Positions 24,578 through 32,425 of a DNA stretch of 63,260 nt are shown here, piece after piece. The translations under genes and the position numbers were made by a program. Source of the DNA: Variovorax sp. (GTDB lineage: Bacteria; Pseudomonadota; Gammaproteobacteria; Burkholderiales; Burkholderiaceae_C); contig JAGIAI010000027.1 in assembly GCA_017744935.1 (NCBI GenBank), forward strand, positions 1 through 63,260, written 5' to 3'. Position 1 is the first letter of the stretch, and each line of letters opens with the position of its first letter. Below the pieces are notes generated by a model. It did no database searches. It was not told where the DNA came from and saw only the letters and a list, made by a program, of their open reading frames with translations.

Positions 24578-24936
24578 GTGAGTCTCCTCGCGTTGTGTAG
24601 TACGGACCGCAGCATGGAAGGCACGGCGCGAGTCGGCTGCGAGGGACCCGCCGCGGATTTATATAACCATGCCGTGCATTTGGTCCAGCTAGGGTTAGTC
24701 CCGCTCGCACGCGGGCCGCATCGAGATACTCGATTGCGTCGCCTCAAACAAAGGCGCGATCGGGATTGGCGTCCCGACTACCCCGCTGCGACGCAAGCCG
24801 CAGCATTCCGCAGGGAATCTGCGGCTTGCGCGCCCGCGCGAGCTGATGCTCGTCATCGACGCGGAGTTCCAGCGCCGCGCTCAACGCGCCATGGCAACGC
24901 TGACGTCGATGCGACGCCGCTCGTAGCGCCACGCGT
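24578..24936. other. 359-base intergenic region between badK and the secreted hydrolase gene
   Basis: No convincing gene on either strand. It holds a strong hairpin (24792-24830) nearer the badK end and an AT-rich segment (about 24655-24675) that could serve as the -10 region of the hydrolase gene. No further structure was recognised. Confidence 0.6.
24792..24830. repeat. long near-perfect hairpin downstream of badK
   Basis: CGCAAGCCGCAG and CTGCGGCTTGCG form a 12-base stem, continued inside by ATTCC/GGAAT with one bulged C and a GCAG tetraloop. About 17 paired bases lie 107 bases after the badK stop. No T-run follows in either direction, so it may be an mRNA-stabilising or rho-related end, or a REP-like element. 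Confidence 0.6.
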
Positions 24937-25716
24937 TCAGCGATGCGCAAAGGCCGGAGCGCGCTTCTCCAGGAACGCCTTCATGCCTTCGTGCGCATCG
25001 TCACTCGCAAAGCGTGCGTGAAGCTGCCGGCGCTCGAAGCCGATGCCTTCGGAGAGCGATCCCTCGAAGGCGCGGTTGACCGATTCCTTGATCGCGATGA
25101 GCGCCGGTAGTGAGAAGGCCGCGATCTTCGTTGCCAGCGCAAGGGTCTGCGACATCAGCTCGTCGTTACGCACGACGCGCGAGACGAGGCCGTAGCGATC
25201 GGCTTCGGTTGCGTCTAACGTGCGGGCCGAAAGGCACATGTCCATTGCCTTCGCCTTGCCGATGGCACGTGGCAGCCGCTGCGTGCCACCCGCACCGGGC
25301 AGCATCGCAAGCTTGATCTCCGGTAGCGCGAACTTCGCACTCTCGGCCGCGACGACGATGTCGCACGAAAGCGCAAGCTCGCAACCACCACCCATCGCAA
25401 AGCCCGCGACCGCGGCGATCACCGGCTTGCGCACGCTGCGGATGGTCTCCCAGTTGCGCGTGATGAATTCCGACTTGACCACGTCCATGTAGCTCCAGTC
25501 GACCATCGCCGCGATGTCGGCGCCGGCGGCGAAGGCTTTTTCGCTGCCGGTGACCACGATGGCACCGATCGCTTCGTCTGCATCGAATGTGCGCAGCGCA
25601 GCGCCGAGCGCATCCATCAGTGCGTCGTTGAGCGCATTCATCTGCTGCGGCCGGTTGAGCATGATGAGCCCGACGCGGCCGCGCGTCTCGACAAGGACCG
25701 GGGCTTGCTCCGTCAT
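24937..25716 (-). CDS. badK: cyclohex-1-ene-1-carboxyl-CoA hydratase
   Basis: A 259-residue enoyl-CoA hydratase/isomerase family enzyme. It matches my memory of Rhodopseudomonas BadK closely, for example F-A-A-G-A-D-I-A, the Y-G-L-V-S-R-V-V segment and the E-K-R-A-P-x-F-x-H-R terminus. BadK hydrates cyclohex-1-ene-carboxyl-CoA to 2-hydroxycyclohexanecarboxyl-CoA. The oxyanion-hole Gly segments and the G-x-x-P-G-A-G-G-T-Q-R-L loop with catalytic Glu candidates are present. The ATG at 25716 overlaps the stop of aliA by four bases, indicating translational coupling. Without the neighbours a generic crotonase would be the safer call; the operon makes BadK persuasive. Confidence 0.88.
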   Translation of the reverse strand: MTEQAPVLVETRGRVGLIMLNRPQQMNALNDALMDALGAALRTFDADEAIGAIVVTGSEKAFAAGADIAAMVDWSYMDVVKSEFITRNWETIRSVRKPVIAAVAGFAMGGGCELALSCDIVVAAESAKFALPEIKLAMLPGAGGTQRLPRAIGKAKAMDMCLSARTLDATEADRYGLVSRVVRNDELMSQTLALATKIAAFSLPALIAIKESVNRAFEGSLSEGIGFERRQLHARFASDDAHEGMKAFLEKRAPAFAHR

Positions 25717-27356
25717 GCGCCCTCCCCCTTCAGCATCTCGCGCAGCTTGAACTTCTGGATCTTTCCCGAAGGTGTCGCAGGCATCGCATCTCTCACCACG
25801 AGGCGTTCGGGGATGTACTGCAGCGCCACCTTCTGACCCTTGAGAAACTCGACGATCGAAGGCAGGTCGATGCTTTGCCCCGGCCGCGGCACGACCACCG
25901 CGCAGGCCCGCTCGCCAAGGCGTTCGTCGGGGTACGCGACGATGGCCGCCATCTGCACCGAAGGGTGGCGATAGAGCAGCGCTTCGATCTCGACCACCGG
26001 CACGTTCTCGCCGCCGCGGATGATCACGTCCTTGCTCCGACCGGTGATGCGCAGGTAGCCGCGCTCGTCGATGCGCGCCATGTCGCCGGTGTCGAACCAG
26101 TCGTCCGCATCGGTGCCGTTGAGGTGCGGGCGCTTGAGGTAGCCGCCGAAGTTGGAGCACGAGCGCAGCATCAACTCGCCCGAGGCTCCGGGCGGCAGCG
26201 TCTTGCCGTCCACGTCGACCACCTTGATCTCCACGCCCGGCAGCGGATGCCCATCGGTGTTGAAGGCGCGCTCGTCGTCGTCATCGAGTTCGATGAGCGT
26301 GACCGCGCCGTTCTCGGACATGCCCCAGGCCGAGACGATCTTGGTGCCCAGCACGCTGCGCGCCTGCTCCACCAGCGGGCCGGGGATCGGTGCGCCCGCG
26401 CAGAGAAAGGTGCGAAGCGTCGGCACCGCACCCCCACCGTCGGCAACCGCACGCGTGAGGTCGGTGAGGAACGGCGTGGACGCCATCGTGAAGCTCGCGC
26501 CTTCGGCCTGGATCAGTGCCACCGCGCGCGCAGGCTCCCAGATGTCCTGCAGCACCACGCTCGCCTTGAGCATGATCGGCATCATCAGGCCATACATGAA
26601 GCCGGTCTGGTGCGCCATCGGCGAGGCCATCAGCACCACGTCGTCGCTGCCCAGGTGCAGCCGCTCCGCATACGGAATGATGTTCGCCATCGTGGTGTTG
26701 GCGGTGTGCATCACGCCCTTGGGTTCGCCGGTGGTGCCCGAGGTGTAGATGAGCTGCATCACGTCGTCGGGGCCCGGTCGGCTGCGCGAGAGGATTTCCT
26801 TCGCATCGGCAGCCGCTTCCCATTCGGGGCCACTCAGGAGTGCCTCGAAGCTGTTGTCGCCGCTGCCGCCGACCACGACCACCTGCTTCAGATCGGGCAG
26901 ATCCGGCTGCAGGCCCGCCAGCATGGCTTCGAAGTCGAAGCCCCGGAAGCGCTTCGGCACGATCATCACCTTGGCCGCGCCGTGCTTGAGCATGAAGGAG
27001 AGTTCTCGCTCGCGGAAGATGTGCATGATCGGATTCATCACCGCACCGATGCGTGCGCACGCAAGGTAGGTCAGCGTGAACTGCCACCAGTTGGGCAACT
27101 GGCACGCCACCACATCGCCGCGCCGAACACCGAGGCGCGCCAGGCCCACCGCGATGCGATCGGCCATCCGAGCCAACTCCCGGTAGGTGAAGCGCGTCGT
27201 ATCACCCTCCTCCACGCGCAGCGCGGTGAGGGCAACCTTGTCCGGACTGTCCGCGACGCAGGCGTCGAGGTCGTCGTTGATGGTGCGGTCATGCCAGAGG
27301 CCTTGCGCCATCATGCGTGCGCGGCGCGGCGGGATCAGTACGGCGTCGAATTCCAT
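25713..27356 (-). CDS. aliA: cyclohexanecarboxylate-CoA ligase
   Basis: An AMP-forming acyl-CoA synthetase of 547 residues. The adenylate-forming signature Y-T-S-G-T-T-G-E-P-K-G, the later D-T-G-D-M-A motif (near residue 420) and the hinge and C-terminal lysine motif (T-P-S-G-K-I-Q-K) are all present. It would activate cyclohexanecarboxylate (or a related alicyclic acid) to its CoA ester as the first pathway step. The start follows GAGGAGACAAAGC. The next gene, badK, overlaps its stop. Substrate assignment rests on neighbours that match the Rhodopseudomonas bad/ali genes; a medium-chain acyl-CoA ligase would look similar. Confidence 0.85.
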   Translation of the reverse strand: MEFDAVLIPPRRARMMAQGLWHDRTINDDLDACVADSPDKVALTALRVEEGDTTRFTYRELARMADRIAVGLARLGVRRGDVVACQLPNWWQFTLTYLACARIGAVMNPIMHIFRERELSFMLKHGAAKVMIVPKRFRGFDFEAMLAGLQPDLPDLKQVVVVGGSGDNSFEALLSGPEWEAAADAKEILSRSRPGPDDVMQLIYTSGTTGEPKGVMHTANTTMANIIPYAERLHLGSDDVVLMASPMAHQTGFMYGLMMPIMLKASVVLQDIWEPARAVALIQAEGASFTMASTPFLTDLTRAVADGGGAVPTLRTFLCAGAPIPGPLVEQARSVLGTKIVSAWGMSENGAVTLIELDDDDERAFNTDGHPLPGVEIKVVDVDGKTLPPGASGELMLRSCSNFGGYLKRPHLNGTDADDWFDTGDMARIDERGYLRITGRSKDVIIRGGENVPVVEIEALLYRHPSVQMAAIVAYPDERLGERACAVVVPRPGQSIDLPSIVEFLKGQKVALQYIPERLVVRDAMPATPSGKIQKFKLREMLKGEGA

Positions 27357-27380
27357 GCTTTGTCTCCTCGTTGTTGTTGC

Positions 27381-28532
27381 TCAGGCGGGAACGGCTTCGC
27401 GACCGGCGCGGGTGCGGGCAATGATGGTTTTCATGATCTGCGCGGTGCCGTCGCCGATCTGGAAGCCGAGCACATCGCGCAGGCGCTGCTCCATCGGGCC
27501 GCGGTCGTAGCCGCCGTGGCCGAACATCAGCAGGCACTGGTGGATCACGTCGTAGGCAAGCTTCGGCGCCCACCACTTGCACATCGCGGCCTCGGCGGTG
27601 TGCGGCGCACCCTTGTCCTTCAGCCAGAGCGTCTGAAGGCACAACAGGCGCGCGGCTTCGACCTGCGTGTCGAAATCGGCCAGCGGATGCGACACGCCCT
27701 GGAAGGCCGACAGCGGCTTGCCGAAGGCTTCGCGCTGTGCGACGTATTCCCAGGTCTCTTCCAGCGCGACACGGGCGACGGCAAGCACCTGCAGGCCGAT
27801 CAGCGCACGCGAGAAGTCGAAGCCCTGCATCACCTGCACGAAGCCCTTGTTCTCTTCACCGAGTCGATGGTCCGCCGGCACGCGCACGTTCTCGAAGAAG
27901 AGCGATCCGCGTCCGATGGCACGCTGGCCGTGGCAATCGAAACGGTTCCGCGTGATGCCGGGCAGGTCCATCGACACCAGCAGCGCGGTCACGCCATGCG
28001 CGCCGGATTCGACGGTACCGGTGCGGCCGAACACCACTGCCGCATCGGCCTGGTCGGCGGCAGAGATGGAGGTTTTCTCGCCGTTGATGATGTATTCGTT
28101 GCCGACACGCTCCACGCGCAGACGCAGGTTCGCTGCATCCGATCCTCCGCGCGGCTCGGTGAGCGCGATGGCGAAGAGCGCCTCGCCGCGTGTGAGCTTT
28201 TCGAGCCACGGCTGCGCCACTTCAGGCCGCGCGTGGTGCGAAAGGATCTGACCGTTGAGCGATGCCAGCAGGTTGACGTAGCTCAGGCTCAGGTCGGCGC
28301 GCGCGATCTCCTCATGGATCACGCCGGCCGCGAGGCAGCCCATGCCCTGCCCGCCCTGCTCTTCGGACAGCTCGGGTGCGATGAAGCCCATCTCGCCCAT
28401 CTCGCGCATCAGCGCACGGTCGAGCACGCGCGTCCTGTCGCGCTCCAGAAAGCCCGGCGCCACGCGGCCGATGGCGAAGCGGCGCGCATGCTCGGCCAGC
28501 GCCGCGAGGTCTTCGTCGATGTAGGGGTTCAT
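27381..28532 (-). CDS. aliB: cyclohexanecarboxyl-CoA dehydrogenase
   Basis: A 383-residue acyl-CoA dehydrogenase, a soluble FAD enzyme of standard length. The FAD-binding segments (A-L-T-E-P-R-G-G-S-D near residue 130 and F-G-K-P-L-S-A-F-Q near 270) and the C-terminal G-D-G-T-A-Q-I-M-K are typical. AliB dehydrogenates cyclohexanecarboxyl-CoA to cyclohex-1-ene-carboxyl-CoA, which is then the BadK substrate. It is encoded between aliA and badI with short gaps (24 and 8 bases). The electron acceptor is presumably ETF, which is not in this window. Confidence 0.86.
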   Translation of the reverse strand: MNPYIDEDLAALAEHARRFAIGRVAPGFLERDRTRVLDRALMREMGEMGFIAPELSEEQGGQGMGCLAAGVIHEEIARADLSLSYVNLLASLNGQILSHHARPEVAQPWLEKLTRGEALFAIALTEPRGGSDAANLRLRVERVGNEYIINGEKTSISAADQADAAVVFGRTGTVESGAHGVTALLVSMDLPGITRNRFDCHGQRAIGRGSLFFENVRVPADHRLGEENKGFVQVMQGFDFSRALIGLQVLAVARVALEETWEYVAQREAFGKPLSAFQGVSHPLADFDTQVEAARLLCLQTLWLKDKGAPHTAEAAMCKWWAPKLAYDVIHQCLLMFGHGGYDRGPMEQRLRDVLGFQIGDGTAQIMKTIIARTRAGREAVPA

Positions 28533-28540
28533 CGCCGGGC

Positions 28541-29323
28541 CTACTTCGCGTACTTGCGGAACTCGGGCTTGCGCTTGTCCTTGAGCGCAGCCACGCCCTC
28601 GCGGGATTCATCGGTGTCGTAGTACAGCTTGAGCGCGTACATGCCCATGCCCGCGATGCCGGCCTGATGGGCGGTGTCCATGTTGAAGCTGCGCTTGGCG
28701 ATGGCGATGGCGGTCGGGCTGCGCTCGCAGATCGTCTCGGCCCACTCCTGCACGGTCTCGTCGAGCTTCTCGGGCGGCACGCAGATGTTGGCGAGGCCCA
28801 TGGCCACGGCCTCCTGGCCCGAGTAGCGCTTGTTGAGATACCAGATCTCGCGCGCCTTCTTCTCGCCGACCACGCGCGCGAGGAAGGCGGTGCCGTAGCC
28901 CGGATCGACCGAACCCATCTTCGGACCGACCTGCCCGAAGATCGCCTTCTCGGAGCAGATCGTGAGGTCGCAGATGGTGCACAGCACGTTGCCGCCACCG
29001 ATCGCGAAGCCCTGCACGCGCGCGATCACCGGCTTGGGCACGTCGCGGATTGCGGTGTGCAGCTCTTCCATCGGCAGGCCGATGGTGCCGCGGCCGTCGT
29101 AGTTGCCGTCGTGCGCCGACTGGTCGCCGCCGGTGCAGAAGGCCTTCTCGCCAGCGCCTGCAAGCACGATCGCGCCGATGTCGCGGTCGTAGCCCGCGCG
29201 GTTGAGCGCACGGATGATCTCGTCGCAGGTCTGGCCGCGGAAGGCGTTCATCTTCCCGGGCCGGTTGATGGTGATCCACGCCACGTGGTTGCGCACTTCG
29301 TAGAGGATGTCTTCGTAGTCCAT
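28541..29323 (-). CDS. badI: 2-ketocyclohexanecarboxyl-CoA hydrolase
   Basis: A crotonase-family ring-opening hydrolase of 260 residues that converts 2-ketocyclohexanecarboxyl-CoA to pimeloyl-CoA. The sequence matches BadI very closely as remembered: M-N-A-F-R-G-x-T-C-D-E near residue 25, G-G-D-Q-S-x-H-D-G-N-Y-D-G-R-G near 65, and Y-Y-D-T-D-E-S-R-E-G near the end. It is related to MenB (naphthoate synthase), which uses the reverse Claisen-type chemistry, and such genes are often mislabelled menB. No menaquinone genes are nearby, while all other steps of the alicyclic pathway are. Confidence 0.93.
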   Translation of the reverse strand: MDYEDILYEVRNHVAWITINRPGKMNAFRGQTCDEIIRALNRAGYDRDIGAIVLAGAGEKAFCTGGDQSAHDGNYDGRGTIGLPMEELHTAIRDVPKPVIARVQGFAIGGGNVLCTICDLTICSEKAIFGQVGPKMGSVDPGYGTAFLARVVGEKKAREIWYLNKRYSGQEAVAMGLANICVPPEKLDETVQEWAETICERSPTAIAIAKRSFNMDTAHQAGIAGMGMYALKLYYDTDESREGVAALKDKRKPEFRKYAK

Positions 29324-29357
29324 GGTGTTCTTTCGCTGATGAGGAGTGGGAGAAAGG

Positions 29358-30125
29358 TCAACCGTTCATGGTCAAGCCGCCGGAGACGCTGAGCACCTGG
29401 CCGGTGACGAAGGCAGCGTCATCGCTGGCGAAGAAGAGGATTGCGCCCGGCAGGTCGTCCGGCTGGCCGATGCGGCCGAGCGGGATCGAACGGGTGAACG
29501 CTTCCATGAGCTTCTCCGGATTGCCCGCGCCTTCCTTGTAGTCGGCGAAGAGCGCGGTGTCCGTTGGCCCCGGGCACACCACATTGACGGTGATGTTGTG
29601 ACGCGCATGTTCACGCGCCAGCGTCTTCGAGAACGCCACCAGACCGCCCTTGCACGCCGCGTAGACCGCCTCGCCGGACGAACCCACGCGCGCCGCATCC
29701 GAAGCGATGTTGACGATACGCCCCGCCTTGCGCGCCGCCATCCCGGGCAGCACGGCGTGATGCATGTGCAGCGCGCCGGTCAGGTTGATGGCGATCAGCT
29801 TGTCCCACTGCGAGGGCTCGGTCCTGGTGAAGGGCTTGAACACATCCCAGCCGGCGTTGTTGACCAGCACGTCGATCGGCCCGAGCTTCTGCAGCGTGGT
29901 CTCTACAGCGGCATCGACGCTCGCGCGATCGGTGATGTCGCAGCGGAAGGCCATCGCCTGCCCGCCTTCTTCGCGGATCTGCGCAGCAACCTTTTCGGCC
30001 GCCTCCGGGTTGAGGTCGTAGATCGCGACCCTTGCGCCTTCGCGTGCGAATCGGCGGCAGGTTGCGCCGCCGATTCCGCCGCCGCCACCGGTTACCACCA
30101 CGGTCTTGCCTTCGAATCTCTGCAT
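29358..30125 (-). CDS. badH: 2-hydroxycyclohexanecarboxyl-CoA dehydrogenase
   Basis: A short-chain dehydrogenase/reductase of 255 residues. The N-terminal NAD-binding glycine motif (T-G-G-G-G-G-I-G), the N-N-A-G segment and the catalytic Y-x-x-x-K (Y-A-A-C-K) are all present. It oxidises 2-hydroxycyclohexanecarboxyl-CoA to the 2-keto thioester, the BadI substrate. It is the first gene of the operon, divergent from the MarR regulator with a 145-base shared promoter region. Generic SDRs are hard to name alone; the tandem arrangement with badI is the strongest support. Confidence 0.9.
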   Translation of the reverse strand: MQRFEGKTVVVTGGGGGIGGATCRRFAREGARVAIYDLNPEAAEKVAAQIREEGGQAMAFRCDITDRASVDAAVETTLQKLGPIDVLVNNAGWDVFKPFTRTEPSQWDKLIAINLTGALHMHHAVLPGMAARKAGRIVNIASDAARVGSSGEAVYAACKGGLVAFSKTLAREHARHNITVNVVCPGPTDTALFADYKEGAGNPEKLMEAFTRSIPLGRIGQPDDLPGAILFFASDDAAFVTGQVLSVSGGLTMNG

Positions 30126-30203
30126 TTAGGTTCTCCTTGCGTCTGAATGCTTGCTATCGTCGGAACAGTCCAGCGTCAGGCTGTCTGGGCCGCTTGAATA
30201 TAG

Positions 30204-30229
30204 GTCAATGTGTTGTCATATTATTGACA
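30204..30229. promoter_or_regulatory. candidate BadR operator in the badH-badR intergenic region
   Basis: TGTCA (30214-30218) and TGACA (30225-30229) form an AT-centred palindrome of 16 bases. A second overlapping pair, GTCAAT (30204-30209) and ATTGAC (30223-30228), shares its right arm. The size and placement fit a MarR-type operator that could control both divergent genes. The palindromes are seen; the regulator pairing is inferred. Confidence 0.55.
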
Positions 30230-30270
30230 CCACACCAAACCCTTTGCAAGCGCTTTTTTGTGAGAATTTC

Positions 30271-30780
30271 ATGATCAAACCTAGGGAACACAAGGATGTT
30301 GCACGCACTGAACTCGCCAACCGTGTGTTCTTTCGTCTGTACCAATGCGCAAATATGTTGCATAAAACCGGTACCAAGGCGGTCGAGGCGGAAGGGCTGA
30401 CCACGCAGCAATGGGCGGTGCTCGGCGCGCTCTCGCGCGAACAGGCCGAAGGCGGAATGAGCGTGGGCGATCTCGCGCGCTACCTGATGGTCAGCCGTCA
30501 GAATCTGTCCGGCCTCATCAGCAGGATGGAGCGCGACGGGCACGTCAGCGTCGTTCCGGATGGACGCGATCGCCGCGCGCGGCTGATCACCATGACGCAG
30601 TCGGGACGGCATGTGTGGCTGAAGGAAGCGCAGCCGAAGATCTACAGCTACTACGAGCAAGCGCTCGATGGCTTCTCGGTGAACGACATCACCCACACGC
30701 TGCACTACCTGCTCAAGATGCTCGAGAACATGCAGCGTGTGGACGAGATGCAGGGGGGCGCCGTCGACGGGGCCGAATAG
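30271..30780 (+). CDS. badR: MarR-family regulator of the alicyclic-acid operon
   Basis: A 169-residue MarR-type winged-helix protein from the ATG at 30271. The core L-T-T-Q-Q-W-A-V-L-G-A-L, the recognition helix (V-S-R-Q-N-L-S-G-L-I-S-R) and the wing (D-G-R-D-R-R-A) are classic MarR. It is transcribed away from badH, as badR is arranged with the badHI operon in Rhodopseudomonas, where BadR represses and responds to a ring-derived CoA thioester. The in-frame start at 30151 is rejected because it would place coding sequence over the palindromic operator region and codes for an atypical leader. Confidence 0.85.
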   Translation: MIKPREHKDVARTELANRVFFRLYQCANMLHKTGTKAVEAEGLTTQQWAVLGALSREQAEGGMSVGDLARYLMVSRQNLSGLISRMERDGHVSVVPDGRDRRARLITMTQSGRHVWLKEAQPKIYSYYEQALDGFSVNDITHTLHYLLKMLENMQRVDEMQGGAVDGAE

Positions 30781-30876
30781 CCCGGGCGAGTGCCTTCTTC
30801 TACTGGCCATCAAGCCAATGGCGCCGGGCCGAATGCGCCTGTATGCTGCGCACCTCGCTGCATCGGAGGTGTCTAT

Positions 30877-31755
30877 ATGAGCCGAACGATCAATTGGATA
30901 CATATCCGCGCGAGCGGCCCCGGCGTCCTGGCATTCGCGGGCCTGTTGCTCGCAGGTTGCGCCCAGCAACCACCGGCGCCAGCCGCGGCGGCCCCCGCAG
31001 CCGCTCCATCTGCTTCCGCGCCCGCTGCATCAAGTCCGCCGGCTGCTCCACCAAAAACGGCAGCGCAGACGATCGATCCCGCCATCATCGAAACGCTGGA
31101 CCGCATGGGCAACTACCTGCGCAGTCTCAAGTCGTTCGAACTCCAGACGGTCAGTTACACGGATACCGTTCTCGACGGCGACCAGCTGGCGCAGTTCGGC
31201 CGCTGGTCGACCCTGAAGGTGCGGCGACCCGACGCGTTGCGGGCCGACATCCGCGACGACGGCGGCGACAGCAAGGTCCTCTACCTGAACGGCAAGACGG
31301 CCACCATCTTCGACCCGGCCACCAAGCTGTACGCGCAGATGAACGCGCCGGGCACGCTCGCCGAAACAGCCAGGCTGCTCGCCGACCGCTACGGCATCGA
31401 ACTGCCCGTCGCCGATCTCTTCTACTGGGACTCGAACAAGACGGACATGAGCACCATCAAGTCGGCCGACTTCATGGGTTACGCGTATGTCGACGGCAAG
31501 ATGACGACCCACTTCCTGCTGCGCCAGGCCGATGTGGACTGGCAGATCTGGGTGGAACGCGGCGCTTCGCCGCTGCCGCGCAAGCTCGTCATCACGTCCA
31601 CCGGCCAGGCGGCGCGTCCACAACATTCGGTGATGTTGCGCTGGAACCTGTCGCCCAAGATCGCCGCAGGCGATTTCGATTTCAAGGCCCCGCCCGGCGC
31701 CCACCGGATCGTGATCCAGACCGCCGACGGCAAGGTCGAGAAACCCGGCAACTAG
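30877..31755 (+). CDS. DUF2092-type periplasmic lipoprotein
   Basis: 292 residues. The signal has a hydrophobic core ending in a lipobox (L-L-A-G-C near residue 25), followed by an Ala/Pro-rich linker (about 27-65) and a beta-rich globular domain. The domain resembles DUF2092 proteins, which are related to lipoprotein-carrier folds such as LolA/LppX (segments V-L-Y-L-N-G-K-T-A and F-D-P-A-T-K-L-Y-A). The start at 30877 has a strong GGAGGT at 30865-30870. The next gene, 17 bases downstream, is also exported, so they probably form a two-gene operon. Function unknown; binding of a hydrophobic ligand in the periplasm is a guess from the fold class. Confidence 0.75.
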   Translation: MSRTINWIHIRASGPGVLAFAGLLLAGCAQQPPAPAAAAPAAAPSASAPAASSPPAAPPKTAAQTIDPAIIETLDRMGNYLRSLKSFELQTVSYTDTVLDGDQLAQFGRWSTLKVRRPDALRADIRDDGGDSKVLYLNGKTATIFDPATKLYAQMNAPGTLAETARLLADRYGIELPVADLFYWDSNKTDMSTIKSADFMGYAYVDGKMTTHFLLRQADVDWQIWVERGASPLPRKLVITSTGQAARPQHSVMLRWNLSPKIAAGDFDFKAPPGAHRIVIQTADGKVEKPGN

Positions 31756-31772
31756 GCCATCGCGAGGACACC

Positions 31773-32255
31773 ATGAAGAACTTCCCGAAGCTCTCGCACA
31801 TGCTGTCGGCTGCTGCGGCGTACGGCATCACGCTCGTGCTGCTGGCCGGCTTTAGCACCGATGTCCGTGCAGATCGCGAAATGCGCGGCGGCGCCCGCAC
31901 CAGCGTGAACAACAACGTGGCGGCCAACCGCAACGTCAACATGAACGCCAACCGCAACGTCAACGTCAATCAGAACGTGAACGTGAATCGCAACGTGAAC
32001 GTGAACCGCAACGTGGCGGTGATGGGTGGCGGGCGCTACGACAACGACTACCACCCGGTTGCAACCGCGGCGGCAGTCACCACGGCGGCAGTGGTGACTG
32101 CGGCTGTCGTGGGCTCGGTAGTGCATACGCTGCCGCCCGCGTGTTCGGTCACCGTGGTGAATGGCGTGAGCTACCAGAACTGCGGGGGCACCTGGTATCA
32201 GCCGCAGTACGCGGGCACGCAGGTCAATTACGTGGTGGTGAATCCGCCGCGCTGA
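31773..32255 (+). CDS. exported Asn-rich repeat protein of unknown function
   Basis: A 160-residue exported protein. A signal peptide of about 33 residues ends near V-R-A-D. Residues about 44-82 are a low-complexity segment of N-R-N-V-N and N-V-N units. A hydrophobic Ala/Val/Thr-rich stretch (about 95-115) follows, then a small C-terminal domain with two cysteines (C-S-V-T-V-V-N-G and Y-Q-N-C-G-G-T-W-Y) that could form a disulfide. The tail resembles small uncharacterised envelope proteins with a C-x-G-x-W-Y pattern. It lies 17 bases after a lipoprotein gene. The hydrophobic stretch might insert in a membrane. Confidence 0.7.
   Translation: MKNFPKLSHMLSAAAAYGITLVLLAGFSTDVRADREMRGGARTSVNNNVAANRNVNMNANRNVNVNQNVNVNRNVNVNRNVAVMGGGRYDNDYHPVATAAAVTTAAVVTAAVVGSVVHTLPPACSVTVVNGVSYQNCGGTWYQPQYAGTQVNYVVVNPPR
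31905..32017 (+). repeat. degenerate tandem repeats encoding N-R-N-V-N units
   Basis: The coding sequence repeats an 18-base unit close to AACCGCAACGTGAACGTG with substitutions and length variants. The repeats stay in frame and encode an Asn-rich segment, so copy number can change without frameshift. Confidence 0.7.
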
Positions 32256-32280
32256 ACGTCTCATATCCGATGGCGACGAA

Positions 32281-32316
32281 CCTCGTCAATGGCCCCTTGG
32301 TGCAAGTTTGACGAGG
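32281..32316. promoter_or_regulatory. inverted repeat upstream of the nap promoter
   Basis: CCTCGTCAA (32281-32289) and TTGACGAGG (32308-32316) are perfect nine-base inverted arms separated by 18 bases. The pair lies between the end of the Asn-rich gene and the nap -35 element. It could be an operator or a transcript-end hairpin; no T-run follows, which favours a regulatory reading. Confidence 0.4.
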
Positions 32317-32340
32317 CGCAAGAATGGGCTTTTCCCTTCC

Positions 32341-32369
32341 TTGACAAGGTCACGGCGCGTGCCTTTAAT
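32341..32369 (+). promoter_or_regulatory. sigma-70 promoter of the nap-ccm operon
   Basis: TTGACA (32341-32346), a 17-base spacer and TTTAAT (32364-32369) give a near-consensus promoter 57 bases before the napE start. A weak FNR-like sequence (TTGAC-N4-CGCAA, 32308-32321) would be centred near -61.5. That overlap with the inverted repeat may be coincidental. Confidence 0.7.
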
Positions 32370-32425
32370 TTGCGTCGTACTGCTCATCAGCAGCAGGGTT
32401 GATCCATACATGAAGGACGACCACG

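Noticed and set aside
22529..25021. Plus-strand open frame of 830 codons across the secreted hydrolase and badK
   Set aside because: It is Arg/His-rich without domain or signal, spans two good minus-strand genes and the intergenic hairpin.
25875..28622. Plus-strand open frame of 915 codons opposite aliA and aliB
   Set aside because: No protein-like features; both minus-strand genes have complete family motifs.
28541..29323. Naphthoate synthase (menB)
   Set aside because: The protein is MenB-like, but no other menaquinone gene is present and all cyclohexanecarboxylate pathway genes surround it; its motifs match BadI.
30151..30270. Longer N-terminus of the MarR regulator
   Set aside because: It would cover the operator palindromes and adds a leader not typical of MarR proteins; the ATG at 30271 gives a normal length.
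31905..32017. CRISPR-like array
   Set aside because: The repeats are short, contiguous, in frame and coding, with no unique spacers and no cas genes nearby.
32256..32340. Sigma-54 promoter for nap
   Set aside because: No GG/GC pair with the required -24/-12 spacing was found; a near-consensus sigma-70 promoter lies just downstream.
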